Origin: Eubacterium barkeri
GTDB lineage: Bacteria > Bacillota > Clostridia > Eubacteriales > Eubacteriaceae
Direction: 5' to 3'
DNA: 64,000 bases
Assembly: GCF_900107125.1 (NCBI RefSeq)
Contig: NZ_FNOU01000008.1
Coordinates: 1-64,000, forward strand
This document shows positions 1-9,217 of this stretch, piece by piece. The translations under genes and the position numbers were made by a program. How positions within the stretch are numbered: the stretch's first letter is position 1; the number at the start of each line of letters is the position of its first letter. Under the pieces are notes generated by a model. That model did not search any database, had not been told where the DNA came from, and saw only the letters and a list, made by a program, of their open reading frames with translations.

Positions 1-69
1 GGAAGAGCATCTCCTATAATGGATGTAAACACAGATTCTTGTGTAAATTCATTAAGGAGGTCGATAACC

Positions 70-1611
70 ATGATTGATTATCGAGAAATTCTCAGGCTTA
101 AAAACCTGGGCTTCAGCAACGTGGATGTTGCAAACAGCATCCATAGTTCACGTAACAAGGTCTCTGAAGTAATAAAACTTGCTGAGGAACATGAACTGGA
201 ATGGCCAATCCCAGAGGCGCTCACCAACAGGGATCTTGAGAAGCTGTTCTATCCGGAGCGAGCTACCAATGAAGGCAGAAAACTTCCGGACTTTGAGTGC
301 GTTTACCGTGAGCTCGCCAAGCCAGGCGTCACACTTTCGCTTCTGTGGGCCGAATACTGTGTAAAATGCGAACAGGAGCATACGATTCCGTATCAGCACT
401 CGCAGTTTAATGAGAAGTATCATGCATACGCTGCTTCAAAGAAGGCAACCCTTCGCATTAAACGTAAGCCGGGTGAGGTCATGGAAGTAGACTGGGTTGG
501 TGATAAAATAAAAATATACGATGTAGCTGCAGGTGTTGATTTGAACGCATATGTTTTTGTTGCTTGTCTCCCTTGTAGCATGTACGTTTATGCTGAAGCA
601 TTCCCTGACATGAAGTCTAATCACTGGATTGAAGCACACATACATGCCTATGCATTCCTTGGAGGTGTTACACGAATTCTGATTCCGGATAACCTGAAGA
701 CCGGCGTGATTAAAAACACACGCACCGAGCTAGTTTTAAACCGTTCTTATCATGAGATGGCTGAGCATTATGGCACTGCCATTATCCCTGCAAGGCCGGT
801 AAAGCCAAAGGATAAGCCAGCAGCGGAAGGTACGGTCAAGGTCATTGAAACCTGGATATTGGCAGCACTTCGTAATCGGAAATTCTTTTCGTTTGAGGAA
901 CTGAACGCAGCAATCCGCGAAAAGCTGATGGAACTCAATGAAAAACCCTTTCAAAAACGAAAAGGAAGCCGGTACTCTGCATTTGTTGAAGAAGAAAAAG
1001 AATTCCTCATGCCATTACCGGCTACCCCGTATGAAACGGCTGTCTGGTCAACTGCCACCATACAACCTGATTATCTCATAAATGTCGGAGAATGCAAGTA
1101 CTCTGTACCCTATGAATTTATTGGAAAGGTAGTTGACATTCGAGTGACTGAAAAATGCATCGAAGTCTTTTACCATAACAATCGAATCGCATCCCATGTA
1201 AGAAGAGACCACTCTTTGAAACCGGTCTACTTGCCGGAGCATATGCCAGAAGCTCACAGAAAATATCTGGCATACAATACGGAGTCATTTCTGGAATGGG
1301 GATCCAGCGTTGGAGAATTCACTCTCATGGTTGTTAAAAACTTTTTATACATGCACAAGGTTGAACAGCAAGGCTATAAGCTATGTGCATCTTTGATGAA
1401 GTTGGCGGATAACTACTCTACAGAGCGTTTGGAAAAGGCATGTGAGAAAGCACTCAGTTATACGCCAAGCCCATGTTTGAAGAATATATCTACAATCCTT
1501 AAGAATGGGCAGGATCGGGTAGCACCAGCAGTAAAATCAAAACCCTCTGATAAGAGTAGCGCCTATGGTATCGCACGTGGAGCGTCCTACTTCAAAGGAG
1601 GTAATTGCTAA
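70..1611 (+). CDS. istA: IS21-family transposase IstA
   Basis: DDE integrase-type transposase that cuts and joins the ends of an IS21 element. The N-terminal 40 residues look like a helix-turn-helix, and the catalytic triad is visible as D141 (motif EVDW), D207 (PDNLK) and E253 (AAEGTVK). The length of 513 residues is normal for IstA. I chose the ATG at 70 because AAGGAGG at 53-59 sits 10 bases upstream; the frame is open further upstream but without a ribosome site. The stop overlaps the istB start (TAATG), the usual istAB coupling. The left end of the element lies at or before the window edge and is not seen. No internal damage, so the protein may be active. Confidence 0.95.
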   Translation: MIDYREILRLKNLGFSNVDVANSIHSSRNKVSEVIKLAEEHELEWPIPEALTNRDLEKLFYPERATNEGRKLPDFECVYRELAKPGVTLSLLWAEYCVKCEQEHTIPYQHSQFNEKYHAYAASKKATLRIKRKPGEVMEVDWVGDKIKIYDVAAGVDLNAYVFVACLPCSMYVYAEAFPDMKSNHWIEAHIHAYAFLGGVTRILIPDNLKTGVIKNTRTELVLNRSYHEMAEHYGTAIIPARPVKPKDKPAAEGTVKVIETWILAALRNRKFFSFEELNAAIREKLMELNEKPFQKRKGSRYSAFVEEEKEFLMPLPATPYETAVWSTATIQPDYLINVGECKYSVPYEFIGKVVDIRVTEKCIEVFYHNNRIASHVRRDHSLKPVYLPEHMPEAHRKYLAYNTESFLEWGSSVGEFTLMVVKNFLYMHKVEQQGYKLCASLMKLADNYSTERLEKACEKALSYTPSPCLKNISTILKNGQDRVAPAVKSKPSDKSSAYGIARGASYFKGGNC

Positions 1612-2390
1612 TGTTGAAACAGGCTACCATTGATAAGCTGCATAATATGAGGCTATCGGCAATGGCTGATGCGTTTGAAAATCAGTGCAGGGATTACAAA
1701 ACATTTGACGGCTTATCCTTCGATGATCGATTCAGTATGTTGGTCGATCGAGAATGGGACAAACGGAAAAGTAACAAACTGCAAAAATTGATTCGAGATG
1801 CAGGATTTCGCTATCCGAATGCCTGCATCGAAGATATTGAGTATCATGCCGACCGGAAGCTGGACAAATCCCAAATCACCGCTTTAGCATCCGGCAAGTA
1901 TATCGCTGAGGATCATCACATCATTCTCAAAGGAGCGTCTGGAAATGGTAAAACTTACATTGCCTGTGCCTTGGGTGTTGCTGCTTGCAAGAATTATATA
2001 AAAGTTCGTTACATCAGGCTTCCTGATTTGTTAAATGAGCTTGCTGTCGCTCATGGTGAAGGAACTTTTGCAAAAGTGATGAAGTTCTACCAGAAAGTCA
2101 ATCTTTTAATCCTGGATGAGTTTCTTCTTAGCCCATTGGCAAGCGATCAGGCACGAGAGTTACTTGAAATCTGTGAAGCCAGAAGCGTTGGTGGATCAAC
2201 TATCTTTTGCACGCAGTTCGAACCGGAAGGATGGTATACGCGTATCGGAAACGAAGGTGATATCATGATTTGTGAAGCAATTATTGATCGTGTAGTACAT
2301 AACTCTTATGAAATCATGATTGAGGGGCGTGTCTCAATGCGTGAGCGCCATGGGCTTAAGGCCAGTCTGAAAGGTGGCGCTAATGACTAA
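1611..2390 (+). CDS. istB: IS21-family helper ATPase IstB
   Basis: AAA+ DnaA/DnaC-like ATPase that helps IstA choose targets and assemble the transposition complex. Walker A is GASGNGKT at residues 108-115, and Walker B is LLILDEF. At 259 residues it has the usual length. The start is the ATG at 1611, which overlaps the istA stop by one base; AAGGAGG at 1595-1601 is at good spacing. A TTG two codons upstream is possible but poorer. istA and istB together make a complete transposition module. Confidence 0.95.
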   Translation: MLKQATIDKLHNMRLSAMADAFENQCRDYKTFDGLSFDDRFSMLVDREWDKRKSNKLQKLIRDAGFRYPNACIEDIEYHADRKLDKSQITALASGKYIAEDHHIILKGASGNGKTYIACALGVAACKNYIKVRYIRLPDLLNELAVAHGEGTFAKVMKFYQKVNLLILDEFLLSPLASDQARELLEICEARSVGGSTIFCTQFEPEGWYTRIGNEGDIMICEAIIDRVVHNSYEIMIEGRVSMRERHGLKASLKGGAND

Positions 2391-2400
2391 CTACCAAAGA

Positions 2401-2592
2401 TAAAAATGCATCAAATGGCAGGATTATGATACTATTCACCAGGAAGCTGATGAATTCTGTCATGAAGACTGTATAGAGATTCAGCATCTACGCAACTACA
2501 TCGCTATCCTGTAGGAACTCTTGCAGGATAGCGAAATCGAGGTTCTACCAGAGTACTAAAAGCAACTGCACGACCTCCGGAAAAGCATGCTC
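2401..2592 (+). pseudogene. Decayed third small ORF of the IS21 element
   Basis: Directly after istB one frame reads as a plausible short polar protein (DYDTIHQEADEFCHEDC, then IQHLRNYIAIL, ELLQDSEIEVLPEY, KQLHDLRKSM). It is broken by a TAG at 2512 and a TAA at about 2557. Both could have arisen from glutamine codons by a single C-to-T change. Some IS21 elements carry such a small accessory frame after istB; that this is one is inference. No function can be given. Confidence 0.5.
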
Positions 2593-2636
2593 TGTTTTTC
2601 CGGAAAGGGGTGCTCTGAATTATCGGAAAGGATGCA
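2583..2636 (+). repeat. Probable right-end terminal repeats of the IS21 element
   Basis: Two imperfect direct copies of TGCTCTG-N5-CCGGAAAGG type sequence stand side by side (the second reads TGCTCTGAATTATCGGAAAGG-like). IS21 elements carry multiple short terminal repeats bound by IstA at each end. I cannot see the left end, so the exact boundary and target duplication are not established. Confidence 0.5.
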
Positions 2637-2637
2637 C

Positions 2638-2832
2638 TATTGGGTTGGAATACTCAAGAAATACACATTTCAAATAAAGATACCAGATAAGGAACTGTTT
2701 GCCCATGTGAAAAAGACTATTTTTAACAATCGAGACAAAATTATTGTTGTTTCAGGTGAGTGGAGCACTGGAGCATCGTATGATTGTTTTACAAGTGAAT
2801 TGAAGAGCAAAAAGCAATTTACAGTAATTTGA
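2638..2832 (+). pseudogene. Orphan C-terminal gene fragment next to the IS21 end
   Basis: An open frame of about 65 codons runs from the IS end to a stop at 2832 (readable parts: YTFQIKIPDKELFAHVKK and IIVVSGEWSTGASYDCFT). There is no ribosome site, and the frame is open back into the IS end. It looks like the 3' end of a gene cut by the insertion. I do not recognise the family. The following 150 bases to the next gene show nothing clear. Confidence 0.35.
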
Positions 2833-2983
2833 TTTTCTAAAAGCAAAGTATAAGAATAAATGGGAGTATCACTATTTCTAGGTATGCAGGTGGGATAGAA
2901 CAAGATACTTCATTGTTGGCTTTGCGATGTAATTATTCTATTGCTTTTGCATTAAAGAAATTAACTCATTAGGAGAAAGATAT

Positions 2984-3472
2984 ATGGATTACATGATTAG
3001 AGAAATGAGAAAAGATGAAATACATTTGCTTGATGACTTTCTTTATGAAGCCATTTTTATTCCGGATTGGTACACAAAAGAAGTGCCGAGAGATATCATT
3101 TATTCTAATCCTCGGATGTATGCAGCAATCAAGGATTTTGGAACCCATCCGGATGACTATTGCTATGTGGCTGAAGTTGACAACAAAGTAATCGGAGCAG
3201 TTTGGGTTGGAATTGCAGACGAATATGGGCATATGGATGATGAAACTCCATCATTCTCCATTTCCCTTTATCGAGAATATAGGAACAAAGGAATTGGCAC
3301 GGCCTTGATGAGAAAGATGCTTCAGCTACTGAAAGAAAAGGGATACAAGAGGGCATCACTTGGGGTGAATAAGGAAAATTATGCTGTACGTATGTATAAA
3401 AATGTAGGATTTGAGATCATCGGAGATGGCGCTGATGAAACGGAATATCTGATGGTTTGCAAATTAACTTAA
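2984..3472 (+). CDS. GNAT-family N-acetyltransferase
   Basis: Transfers an acetyl group from acetyl-CoA to an amine; the substrate is unknown. Acetyl-CoA motif A (R/QxxGxG/A) is clear as R100-NKGIG at residues 100-105, followed by the usual helix and the late ENYAVRMYKNVGFE motif typical of GNATs. The length of 162 residues is normal. AGGAGAAAG lies 6-14 bases before the ATG. It stands alone between IS21 and a broken hydrolase gene, so context gives no substrate. Confidence 0.88.
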   Translation: MDYMIREMRKDEIHLLDDFLYEAIFIPDWYTKEVPRDIIYSNPRMYAAIKDFGTHPDDYCYVAEVDNKVIGAVWVGIADEYGHMDDETPSFSISLYREYRNKGIGTALMRKMLQLLKEKGYKRASLGVNKENYAVRMYKNVGFEIIGDGADETEYLMVCKLT

Positions 3473-3488
3473 ACAAAGGAGAGCCGAT

Positions 3489-4277
3489 ATGATACACAAA
3501 AATAATGGGCATTTGCCAATGCATTACTATATCTCAGATACTCGATGTGAACAAGCGGCAGTATTTATCCATGCGGCGTTTGCTGATCATACGTAGTTTG
3601 ATACACAGATAGAATCGTTTTCTAAATATTTCACAGTTATAACTGTTGATTTAATTGGTCATGGACGTTCACTGCAAACAACAAAAGGTAATTCAATAGA
3701 TAAAACCGCCGAATACCTGAAGGAGATTTTGTCAGAAGAGGGAATATATAAGGCACATCTCGTTGGTGTGTCCATTGGGGCGGTACTTGTTCAGGATTTT
3801 GCAAATAAATACCCCGATATGGTGATATCGCTTTCATGCTTTGGCGGCTATGATATAAACAATTTTGATTCTACCCTGCAAAAAGAGAACAGCAAAGCAC
3901 AAGGCCTTATGATGCTGAAAGCAATGTTCTCTGTCAAATGGTTTGCCGAAAGTAACAAACTGATTTCCGCTTATACGAAAGAAGCGCAGGAAGCATTCTA
4001 CCAGATGAATATCCGATTTCCAAAGAGGTCATTTATGTACCTTGCGGGTCTGAATAAACTGGTTAATAAAAGACAGACAGGGATACGTTGCTATCCGCTG
4101 ATGATTGGTTGTGGTGATAAGGACATTCCGATGGAGCTGACAGCTATTGAAATGTGGCACAAAGAAGAACCTGACAGTAAAGTAGTCATTTTTAAAGATG
4201 CTGGACATCTCGTAAATATGGATGTTCCTGATACATTTAACGAAATCGTTTTAGATTTTATGCTTCATGCACATTGA
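3489..4277 (+). pseudogene. Alpha/beta hydrolase interrupted by one amber codon
   Basis: The frame starting at ATG 3489 (AAGGAGAG just upstream) encodes a normal alpha/beta hydrolase of 262 residues apart from a TAG at 3594-3596 (codon 36). Before the stop are the start residues and the VFIHAAFADH strand; after it come VDLIGHGRS, the nucleophile elbow GVSIGA with S95, a GCGDKD acid region and the AGHLVN histidine. Everything downstream is intact, so the change is recent, a read error, or needs suppression. Internal restart would lose the oxyanion region. It follows the GNAT gene by 16 bases. Confidence 0.8.
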
Positions 4278-4359
4278 ACGTGATTAAGTGAGCCGTATAT
4301 GTTGGGCTATAATGTAGTGGATATATACCCTCAAAATATGCTCCGGTGGATATGTTTGG

Positions 4360-4749
4360 TGGGAGATGTTGGACATGTTTCCACAAACGACCGAATGCAA
4401 AAGAAATTCATGCTATCCTGTCGAGCCATGTGGAGACGGTAGTACTGCTTTCCAAACCTAAGACTAAAAAAAGACTAAAAAACATGTCAACATAGAATTA
4501 AATGCTGATGAATTAGGTTTGAATTCTTCAGAATGTAAAGCTACTTACAACAACATAAAACAGTATGTTTTTAATAAGTATGGATTTAAAGTTTCAAATT
4601 TATATATAGCACAAGTAAAAGAAAAGTGTGGAATTAAAGAAAGAGAAAACTATAACAAACCTAAAAATGACGATTCAAAACAACCAATTTGTCCAATGGA
4701 AAAAGAAGAAGCAATCAAAGATGCGTTTAGGCATTTTCAGATGATTTAA
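4360..4749 (+). pseudogene. Decayed 3' end of an RlmCD/RumA-like 23S rRNA uracil methyltransferase
   Basis: The first part reads MLDMFPQTT, then in another frame HVETVVLLSKPK, the classic C-terminal end of RlmCD/RumA enzymes (DMFPxTxHVETVxLL). After a frameshift near a duplicated AAGACTAAAAA, an open stretch from about 4486 reads ELNADELGLNSSECKATY and NLYIAQVKEKCGI, ending EEAIKDAFRHFQMI at 4749. That tail is one I associate with clostridial RumA-like proteins. The rest of the gene is absent. The piece starts the strongly AT-rich islet and may be a scar of element integration at an rlmCD gene (inference). Confidence 0.65.
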
Positions 4750-4801
4750 TGTATGTCCATCTGAAATATAGTTGTTTATTTAAGAAAGGTTAGAGATAGT
4801 T

Positions 4802-6733
4802 ATGGATGCAAATGATGTTTTAAGAGTAAAATACTATTCTGTAAATGATTTAAGTGTAGGATTTTATGTAAAGAGAATAGAAGATATTATTTGTAACTTT
4901 GTGATGGAAGCAAAAATAACAGATATTAATGAAATTATTGAATTATATAATATACAACATTTTTTTCAAAATGAAATCTATCCTAGATACTGGACTAAAC
5001 AACAACTGAATGATTATAGTAGAATTGTAAAAAGCTTTTCAAAAGTAATGGGTATATTTTTTTCAGATATTAATATAGATGAACTGGAAAGCATGTTTAA
5101 TACTATTAATTGCGATTACAGAGATGATTTTTGGAAACTTATAGAAAAATATAAGGTTTATGAGAGAATTCCAGTTGAGATATTTAGGGATATAATTCTG
5201 AACAAACATTTTATTTTAAATGATGTTTTGAAATGTAAAAATCTATCGAAAAATTTTTCAAAAGAAATAGTTGCATATATGGAAATAAATCCGATTTGTG
5301 CAGAAATATTGTTAAGTTATTACTTGGAAAAGCATGATAGAGATGTAGAAACTTTATATTTCCCATCCGAACTATCAAGTGATGAAAAAATAATAATATT
5401 AGATAATTATATATCAAGTAACTCGCCGAATAGTAATTATCTAAAAATTATTTTTGAATCTAATAGTATAAATAATTTATGTTTGCCAGATCGATTAAGA
5501 TTAAAAGCGAAACGAAAATATAATGAACAAATGGAAATTTTATTCAAAGATAGAACTGGATTTGAATATGGTGTACAAGTTGCTTTTTCTGATAAGCAGG
5601 ATGAAGAAATAAAATGTGAAATGGGAAATAATAGAATTCTATCATTTTCGTATAGTTCAAAATGGATAAAAGAAAATTTGGATTATCCAACATTATTGAA
5701 TAATTTTATATATTTATTTGGATATACAGATTTGCAATTTAGATCTCTTCATGTTTCTAGAGAGACTCAAATGGGTATTTTAGAGAAAACTTTAGGAATT
5801 AAAGGCAGAAAAGCATATCATACTGGAATTGCATTTCAACAAATTCAGATATTGGCACAACTTCAAATGATTGGATATTGTAATGAATTAGAAAAATATA
5901 ATATTTATTTAGAGGACATTATTAATTGGTTCTTTTGCATTTATTTAAAAGAGGAATTCAATGCAAAAGGTTTTAATTTCAATAAATCTTCACGAACAGC
6001 GTCATATCTTGAAAAATGCAGGAATATTGCTGCTGAAATTGATAGTGTTTTAAAGAGATTTAAAATTTATTGCGAAGATGGAGAAATCGACGATGAACTA
6101 TTACATATGTCAACAGAGCATATGTTTATTAAAGATATACCAAGCATGTTAAGTGATAAATATATTTATCCATGTGGGGATGATTATCAAATGATCAGTC
6201 ATTTATTATTTTCGGATCAATCAATAATTCATTACCTCCCTAAATTATCAAAAACTTACAATTCGTTTTATGATTTACTAGAGAAAGAAAATGTTTATTA
6301 CGATATGTTTCAGGATTATCAAACATCTAGTATTGATTGGTTAATTGATCATAACATTATAAAAATTGATGACGAAAAAAGAATAACGCCATATAGGGAA
6401 AAGATAAAGATACTAAATGAGTTGTATGAACACAATGTAGTGTGTTTTAATTATTTGAAAAAGTATCAATTGATTATTATAGAATTAAAGAAATTAGGAA
6501 TGGTGCAGTTTTCATCATCGCTGTTTTCGAAACCAGAACAGGATTATTATAATTATTTATTTAACAAGTCCGAATTTGACAACGGACTAGATATTCGTAA
6601 TAGCTACCTTCATGGTACGCAAAGAGTAAATGAAAATCAAAATATGCAGGATTATTTTATTTTTCTTCAAAACATGATTCTTATAGTTATAAAGATAAAC
6701 GAAGAATTTTGCTTAAAATGCTCTAAAAGATAG
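4802..6733 (+). CDS. Large HEPN-tailed protein of unknown function, candidate defence gene
   Basis: I do not recognise the family over most of its 643 residues. The C-terminus carries RNSYLHG at residues 599-605, fitting the R-x4-H signature of HEPN domains with flanking helices. HEPN proteins are commonly metal-independent RNases in toxin-antitoxin and abortive-infection systems; assigning that role here is inference. No membrane segment or NTPase motif is seen. AAAGG precedes the ATG. The gene is far richer in A and T than all later genes, a sign of horizontal transfer, and is monocistronic. It is the longest intact gene of the left accessory stretch. Alternatives: Apea-like or Abi-type protein. 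Confidence 0.6.
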   Translation: MDANDVLRVKYYSVNDLSVGFYVKRIEDIICNFVMEAKITDINEIIELYNIQHFFQNEIYPRYWTKQQLNDYSRIVKSFSKVMGIFFSDINIDELESMFNTINCDYRDDFWKLIEKYKVYERIPVEIFRDIILNKHFILNDVLKCKNLSKNFSKEIVAYMEINPICAEILLSYYLEKHDRDVETLYFPSELSSDEKIIILDNYISSNSPNSNYLKIIFESNSINNLCLPDRLRLKAKRKYNEQMEILFKDRTGFEYGVQVAFSDKQDEEIKCEMGNNRILSFSYSSKWIKENLDYPTLLNNFIYLFGYTDLQFRSLHVSRETQMGILEKTLGIKGRKAYHTGIAFQQIQILAQLQMIGYCNELEKYNIYLEDIINWFFCIYLKEEFNAKGFNFNKSSRTASYLEKCRNIAAEIDSVLKRFKIYCEDGEIDDELLHMSTEHMFIKDIPSMLSDKYIYPCGDDYQMISHLLFSDQSIIHYLPKLSKTYNSFYDLLEKENVYYDMFQDYQTSSIDWLIDHNIIKIDDEKRITPYREKIKILNELYEHNVVCFNYLKKYQLIIIELKKLGMVQFSSSLFSKPEQDYYNYLFNKSEFDNGLDIRNSYLHGTQRVNENQNMQDYFIFLQNMILIVIKINEEFCLKCSKR

Positions 6734-6956
6734 AATGTTAATTATGGTCATTGATTGTAACTTAATAGAAAGGTATTTTGGGATATGATTAGTTTTTAAC
6801 ATTTCGAATCGTTACTTATAGTCTTGATTAATGAAAAATAAAAACTATATTGATTTTCGAATTTGTTAATAAAATTGAATGTAAATAAATTTTATAGACC
6901 GGTGTACATATAAGTTTGGACAATGATACACAAGTAGAAACGGTCATATTGATGTC
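6734..6956. other. AT-rich intergenic stretch with no recognisable gene
   Basis: About 220 bases of AT-rich DNA with stops in all frames follow the HEPN gene. There is no clear hairpin terminator. The AT-rich character ends near 6900, where the repeat-derived sequence starts, so this marks the right edge of the AT-rich islet. Confidence 0.5.
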
Positions 6957-7320
6957 ACGAAACAAGTAGAAAAAGGGGTTGTTGCAGAGATTGCAACAAC
7001 CAGTTGGTATGGTGTAATGGATGATGACCCCCTGAAAGAACTGGGTGGTGGCGGATGCGGAAAAAGATTTTATGGGTTTGATGACTTTTACGGGAGACCA
7101 GCCAACACTCCGTGAAGCAAAGGTAGCAAAGAATTATCTGAAAGAATTATCTGGATGAAAAAGAACTGCGCGCAGTGGGCCAGCTTGTTTCAGGATATCT
7201 TGACTTTGCAGAAAGACAAGCAGAACGAGAAGTGCCTATGACAATGGGAGATTGGGCAAAGCACCTCGATGGAATTTTAACATCAACGGGTGAAAATCTT
7301 CCTACTGGGATTTCCGAATA
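6957..7320 (+). repeat. Cassette repeat copy 1: module B plus degraded RhuM C-terminal module C
   Basis: Module B (6957-7030) includes GAGATTGCAACAACCAGT and GGTGTAATGGATGATGACC. Module C (7050-7315) encodes, with frameshifts and a short tandem duplication of ATTATCTG at 7134-7152, the C-terminal part of a RhuM-family protein (SGYLDFAERQAEREVPM, then HLDGILTSTGENL). The same DNA recurs near 9218-9561 and 11008-11456. The copy cannot be translated as one frame and is a remnant. It precedes the next cargo gene by about 85 bases. Confidence 0.8.
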
Positions 7321-7404
7321 ATTCAAGGCAGAACGTGCACATGAATCCTGAAGAAAAACTTTATGATTGACGATGGTAAATTTGGAGTTTTGAAGGAGGA
7401 AAAA

Positions 7405-7842
7405 ATGCTAACATCCGAGCCAACATCAGAAATGATTGCAGAATGGAAACGAATTTTTGAAATATATTATTGCGAAATGAAGCCAAACCGAAAAACGGGA
7501 TATGAAGTAGACAAATATTTCAAAGAGAATTATCTGTATCAGATATTTGACAATGCAAGGTTTCAAGAAATAGTGGCGCTCAATATTACAGAAAATGAAT
7601 GTTATTCCAATAAGTTGCCAAAAGGTGTACTTCCCGATATTCAAAGTTACAAGACGGCAAATGTACTTGTCGGCATTGATTTATGTTCTGGAGAATTTCA
7701 TGTTGAAAGTGAAAATATAGAAAAAGTAGTGCCAATACACGATGATTTATTTGCCTTTCGTGGATTGGATGAGGAAGCTTTGAAAAATTACTTTTTAGTT
7801 GCAGAGTACATAAAGCTTACAAAGACCGATTTTCAAGTGTAG
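7405..7842 (+). CDS. Small protein of unknown function, cassette cargo gene
   Basis: A 145-residue acidic soluble protein that I do not recognise. I chose ATG 7405 over an in-frame upstream start because AAGGAGGAAAAA directly precedes it. No membrane segment, cysteine cluster or catalytic motif is evident. The C-terminal codons (KTDFQV) and the stop fall inside the start of repeat module A (from about 7825), so the natural C-terminus may have been altered by recombination with the repeat. It is the first cargo gene of the array. Confidence 0.6.
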   Translation: MLTSEPTSEMIAEWKRIFEIYYCEMKPNRKTGYEVDKYFKENYLYQIFDNARFQEIVALNITENECYSNKLPKGVLPDIQSYKTANVLVGIDLCSGEFHVESENIEKVVPIHDDLFAFRGLDEEALKNYFLVAEYIKLTKTDFQV

Positions 7843-7949
7843 AACAGAAAACAGTATGAAAATGCCCTGAATTACCCTTGACCTATTTACTAAAATACGA
7901 GGATTTTCTAAGGATTTTGCCTTTGACGTGCTTATGCAAAACCAGTAGT
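7825..7949 (+). repeat. Cassette repeat module A, copy 1 (partial)
   Basis: Contains AGAACAGAAAACAGTATGAA, CCCTGAATTACCCTTGAC and CTTATGCAAAACCAGTAG, nearly identical to stretches at 10870-10998 and 12030-12150. In shifted frames it resembles coding DNA (LLKYEDF, then DVLMQNQ), suggesting a remnant of an old gene. The 5' portion of the module (CCTGTTCCCCTATAAACAGA) is missing here. Confidence 0.75.
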
Positions 7950-8204
7950 ATTTTTGGACGGATTACCACAAGAAATAAGGATATAGGCTCTGATTATGCT
8001 ATCAAAAGCACCCGCTCGTGCCATGTGGAGTGTGTTTGTTTGATTACAAAGCAGAAGGGTTAATTTTATTGGTGTTGTGAGTGACAACAGAACTAACTAC
8101 TCAACCTTAATGGCGGTTTTGGGTGTGTGAGAACATATCAATACAATAAATGTAAGATGAATGACGGGTAGATAAGATGGATGAAAGGATACAGAAGGAC
8201 GGAT
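7950..8204. other. Intergenic stretch before the KilA-N gene
   Basis: About 250 bases without a convincing gene, between repeat module A and the KilA-N start. A 60-codon frame at 7878-8063 is open, but it continues out of the repeat and has no ribosome site, so I do not call it. I see no promoter consensus. Confidence 0.4.
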
Positions 8205-9062
8205 ATGGCTAAAAAACCAATAAAGGAAACGATTCATGCAAATGGTTTTGATATAGGTATTTATACCAATGATTTTGAAAATGAATTTATTTCATTGACA
8301 GATATTGCAAAGTATCGAAATGAAGCGGATCCACGATTTGTGATTCAAAACTGGATGCGTAATAGAAATACAGTTGAGTTTCTTGCTGTATGGGAAGAAT
8401 TACATAATTCTGATTTTAACCGTGTGCAATTCGAGGCGGTTAGAAATGAAGCTGGTCTAAATCGTTTTGTTATGACACCAACAAAATGGATCGAACAAAC
8501 AGGAGCAATCGGAATTGTGTCAAAAGCCGGGCGCTATGGTGGAACTTATGCACATAGCGATATTGCCATGTCTTTTGCCACATGGTTATCTCCTGAATTC
8601 CAACTCTACATTATGAAAGATTACAGACGGTTAAAAACAGATGAAAACAGTCGGTTGTCTTTAAACTGGAATCTGAATAGAGAAATATCAAAATTAAATT
8701 ATCGTATTCATACAGATGCAATTAAAGAGAATCTGATTCCACCGGAATTATCAAAAGAGCAGATTGCTTATACATATGCTAACGAAGCGGATATGCTGAA
8801 TGTTGCTTTGTTTGGAGTAACTGCAAAGCAATGGCGAGAAATAAATCCTGATAGAAAAGGGAATATGCGTGATGATGCAAATCTTAATCAGCTGCTGGTA
8901 TTGTCAAACATGGAAAGTTATAATTCTGTTTTGATTGAACAAGGAAAAACACAATCAGAGCGATTGGTATTGTTGCGCGATTTGGCAGTTAAACAGATGA
9001 AAACTATGGAATCTTTAACGATGACGGGATTGAATATGCTTACAAAAAAGGAAGATGAATAA
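8205..9062 (+). CDS. KilA-N domain protein, cassette cargo gene
   Basis: A phage/mobile-element type DNA-binding protein of 285 residues. The N-terminal half fits the KilA-N domain: SLTDIAKYRN near residue 30, then VIQNWMRNRNTVEFL, TPTKWIEQTGAIGI, SKAGRYGGTYAHSDIAMSFA and FQLYIMKDYRRLK near 140-155. The C-terminal half is helical and seen in similar orphan proteins of clostridial genomes. I prefer ATG 8205 (AAGGACGG upstream) over the in-frame ATG at 8181, which lacks a ribosome site. Its binding site and role are unknown. KilA-N proteins occur in prophages, so phage origin is likely. Confidence 0.85.
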   Translation: MAKKPIKETIHANGFDIGIYTNDFENEFISLTDIAKYRNEADPRFVIQNWMRNRNTVEFLAVWEELHNSDFNRVQFEAVRNEAGLNRFVMTPTKWIEQTGAIGIVSKAGRYGGTYAHSDIAMSFATWLSPEFQLYIMKDYRRLKTDENSRLSLNWNLNREISKLNYRIHTDAIKENLIPPELSKEQIAYTYANEADMLNVALFGVTAKQWREINPDRKGNMRDDANLNQLLVLSNMESYNSVLIEQGKTQSERLVLLRDLAVKQMKTMESLTMTGLNMLTKKEDE

Positions 9063-9217
9063 CCATGCTGATTCAGAATAAAAATAGACTAATCAAAATG
9101 ACGCTGACTGAGTTGATTAGATTGTTGGGAAATCCTTTAAAGCTAGGAGATATTTGCAGATTTTGCAGAAGTGTAGAAAAGCCTAACAATCACATGTTGA
9201 GACAATCGCATTGAGGT
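9063..9217. other. Intergenic stretch with a short unknown remnant
   Basis: Follows the KilA-N gene. A frame from 9065 reads about 12 codons (MLIQNKNRLIKM and onward), then runs into stops. It may be a remnant of a downstream partner, but nothing can be assigned. Confidence 0.3.
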
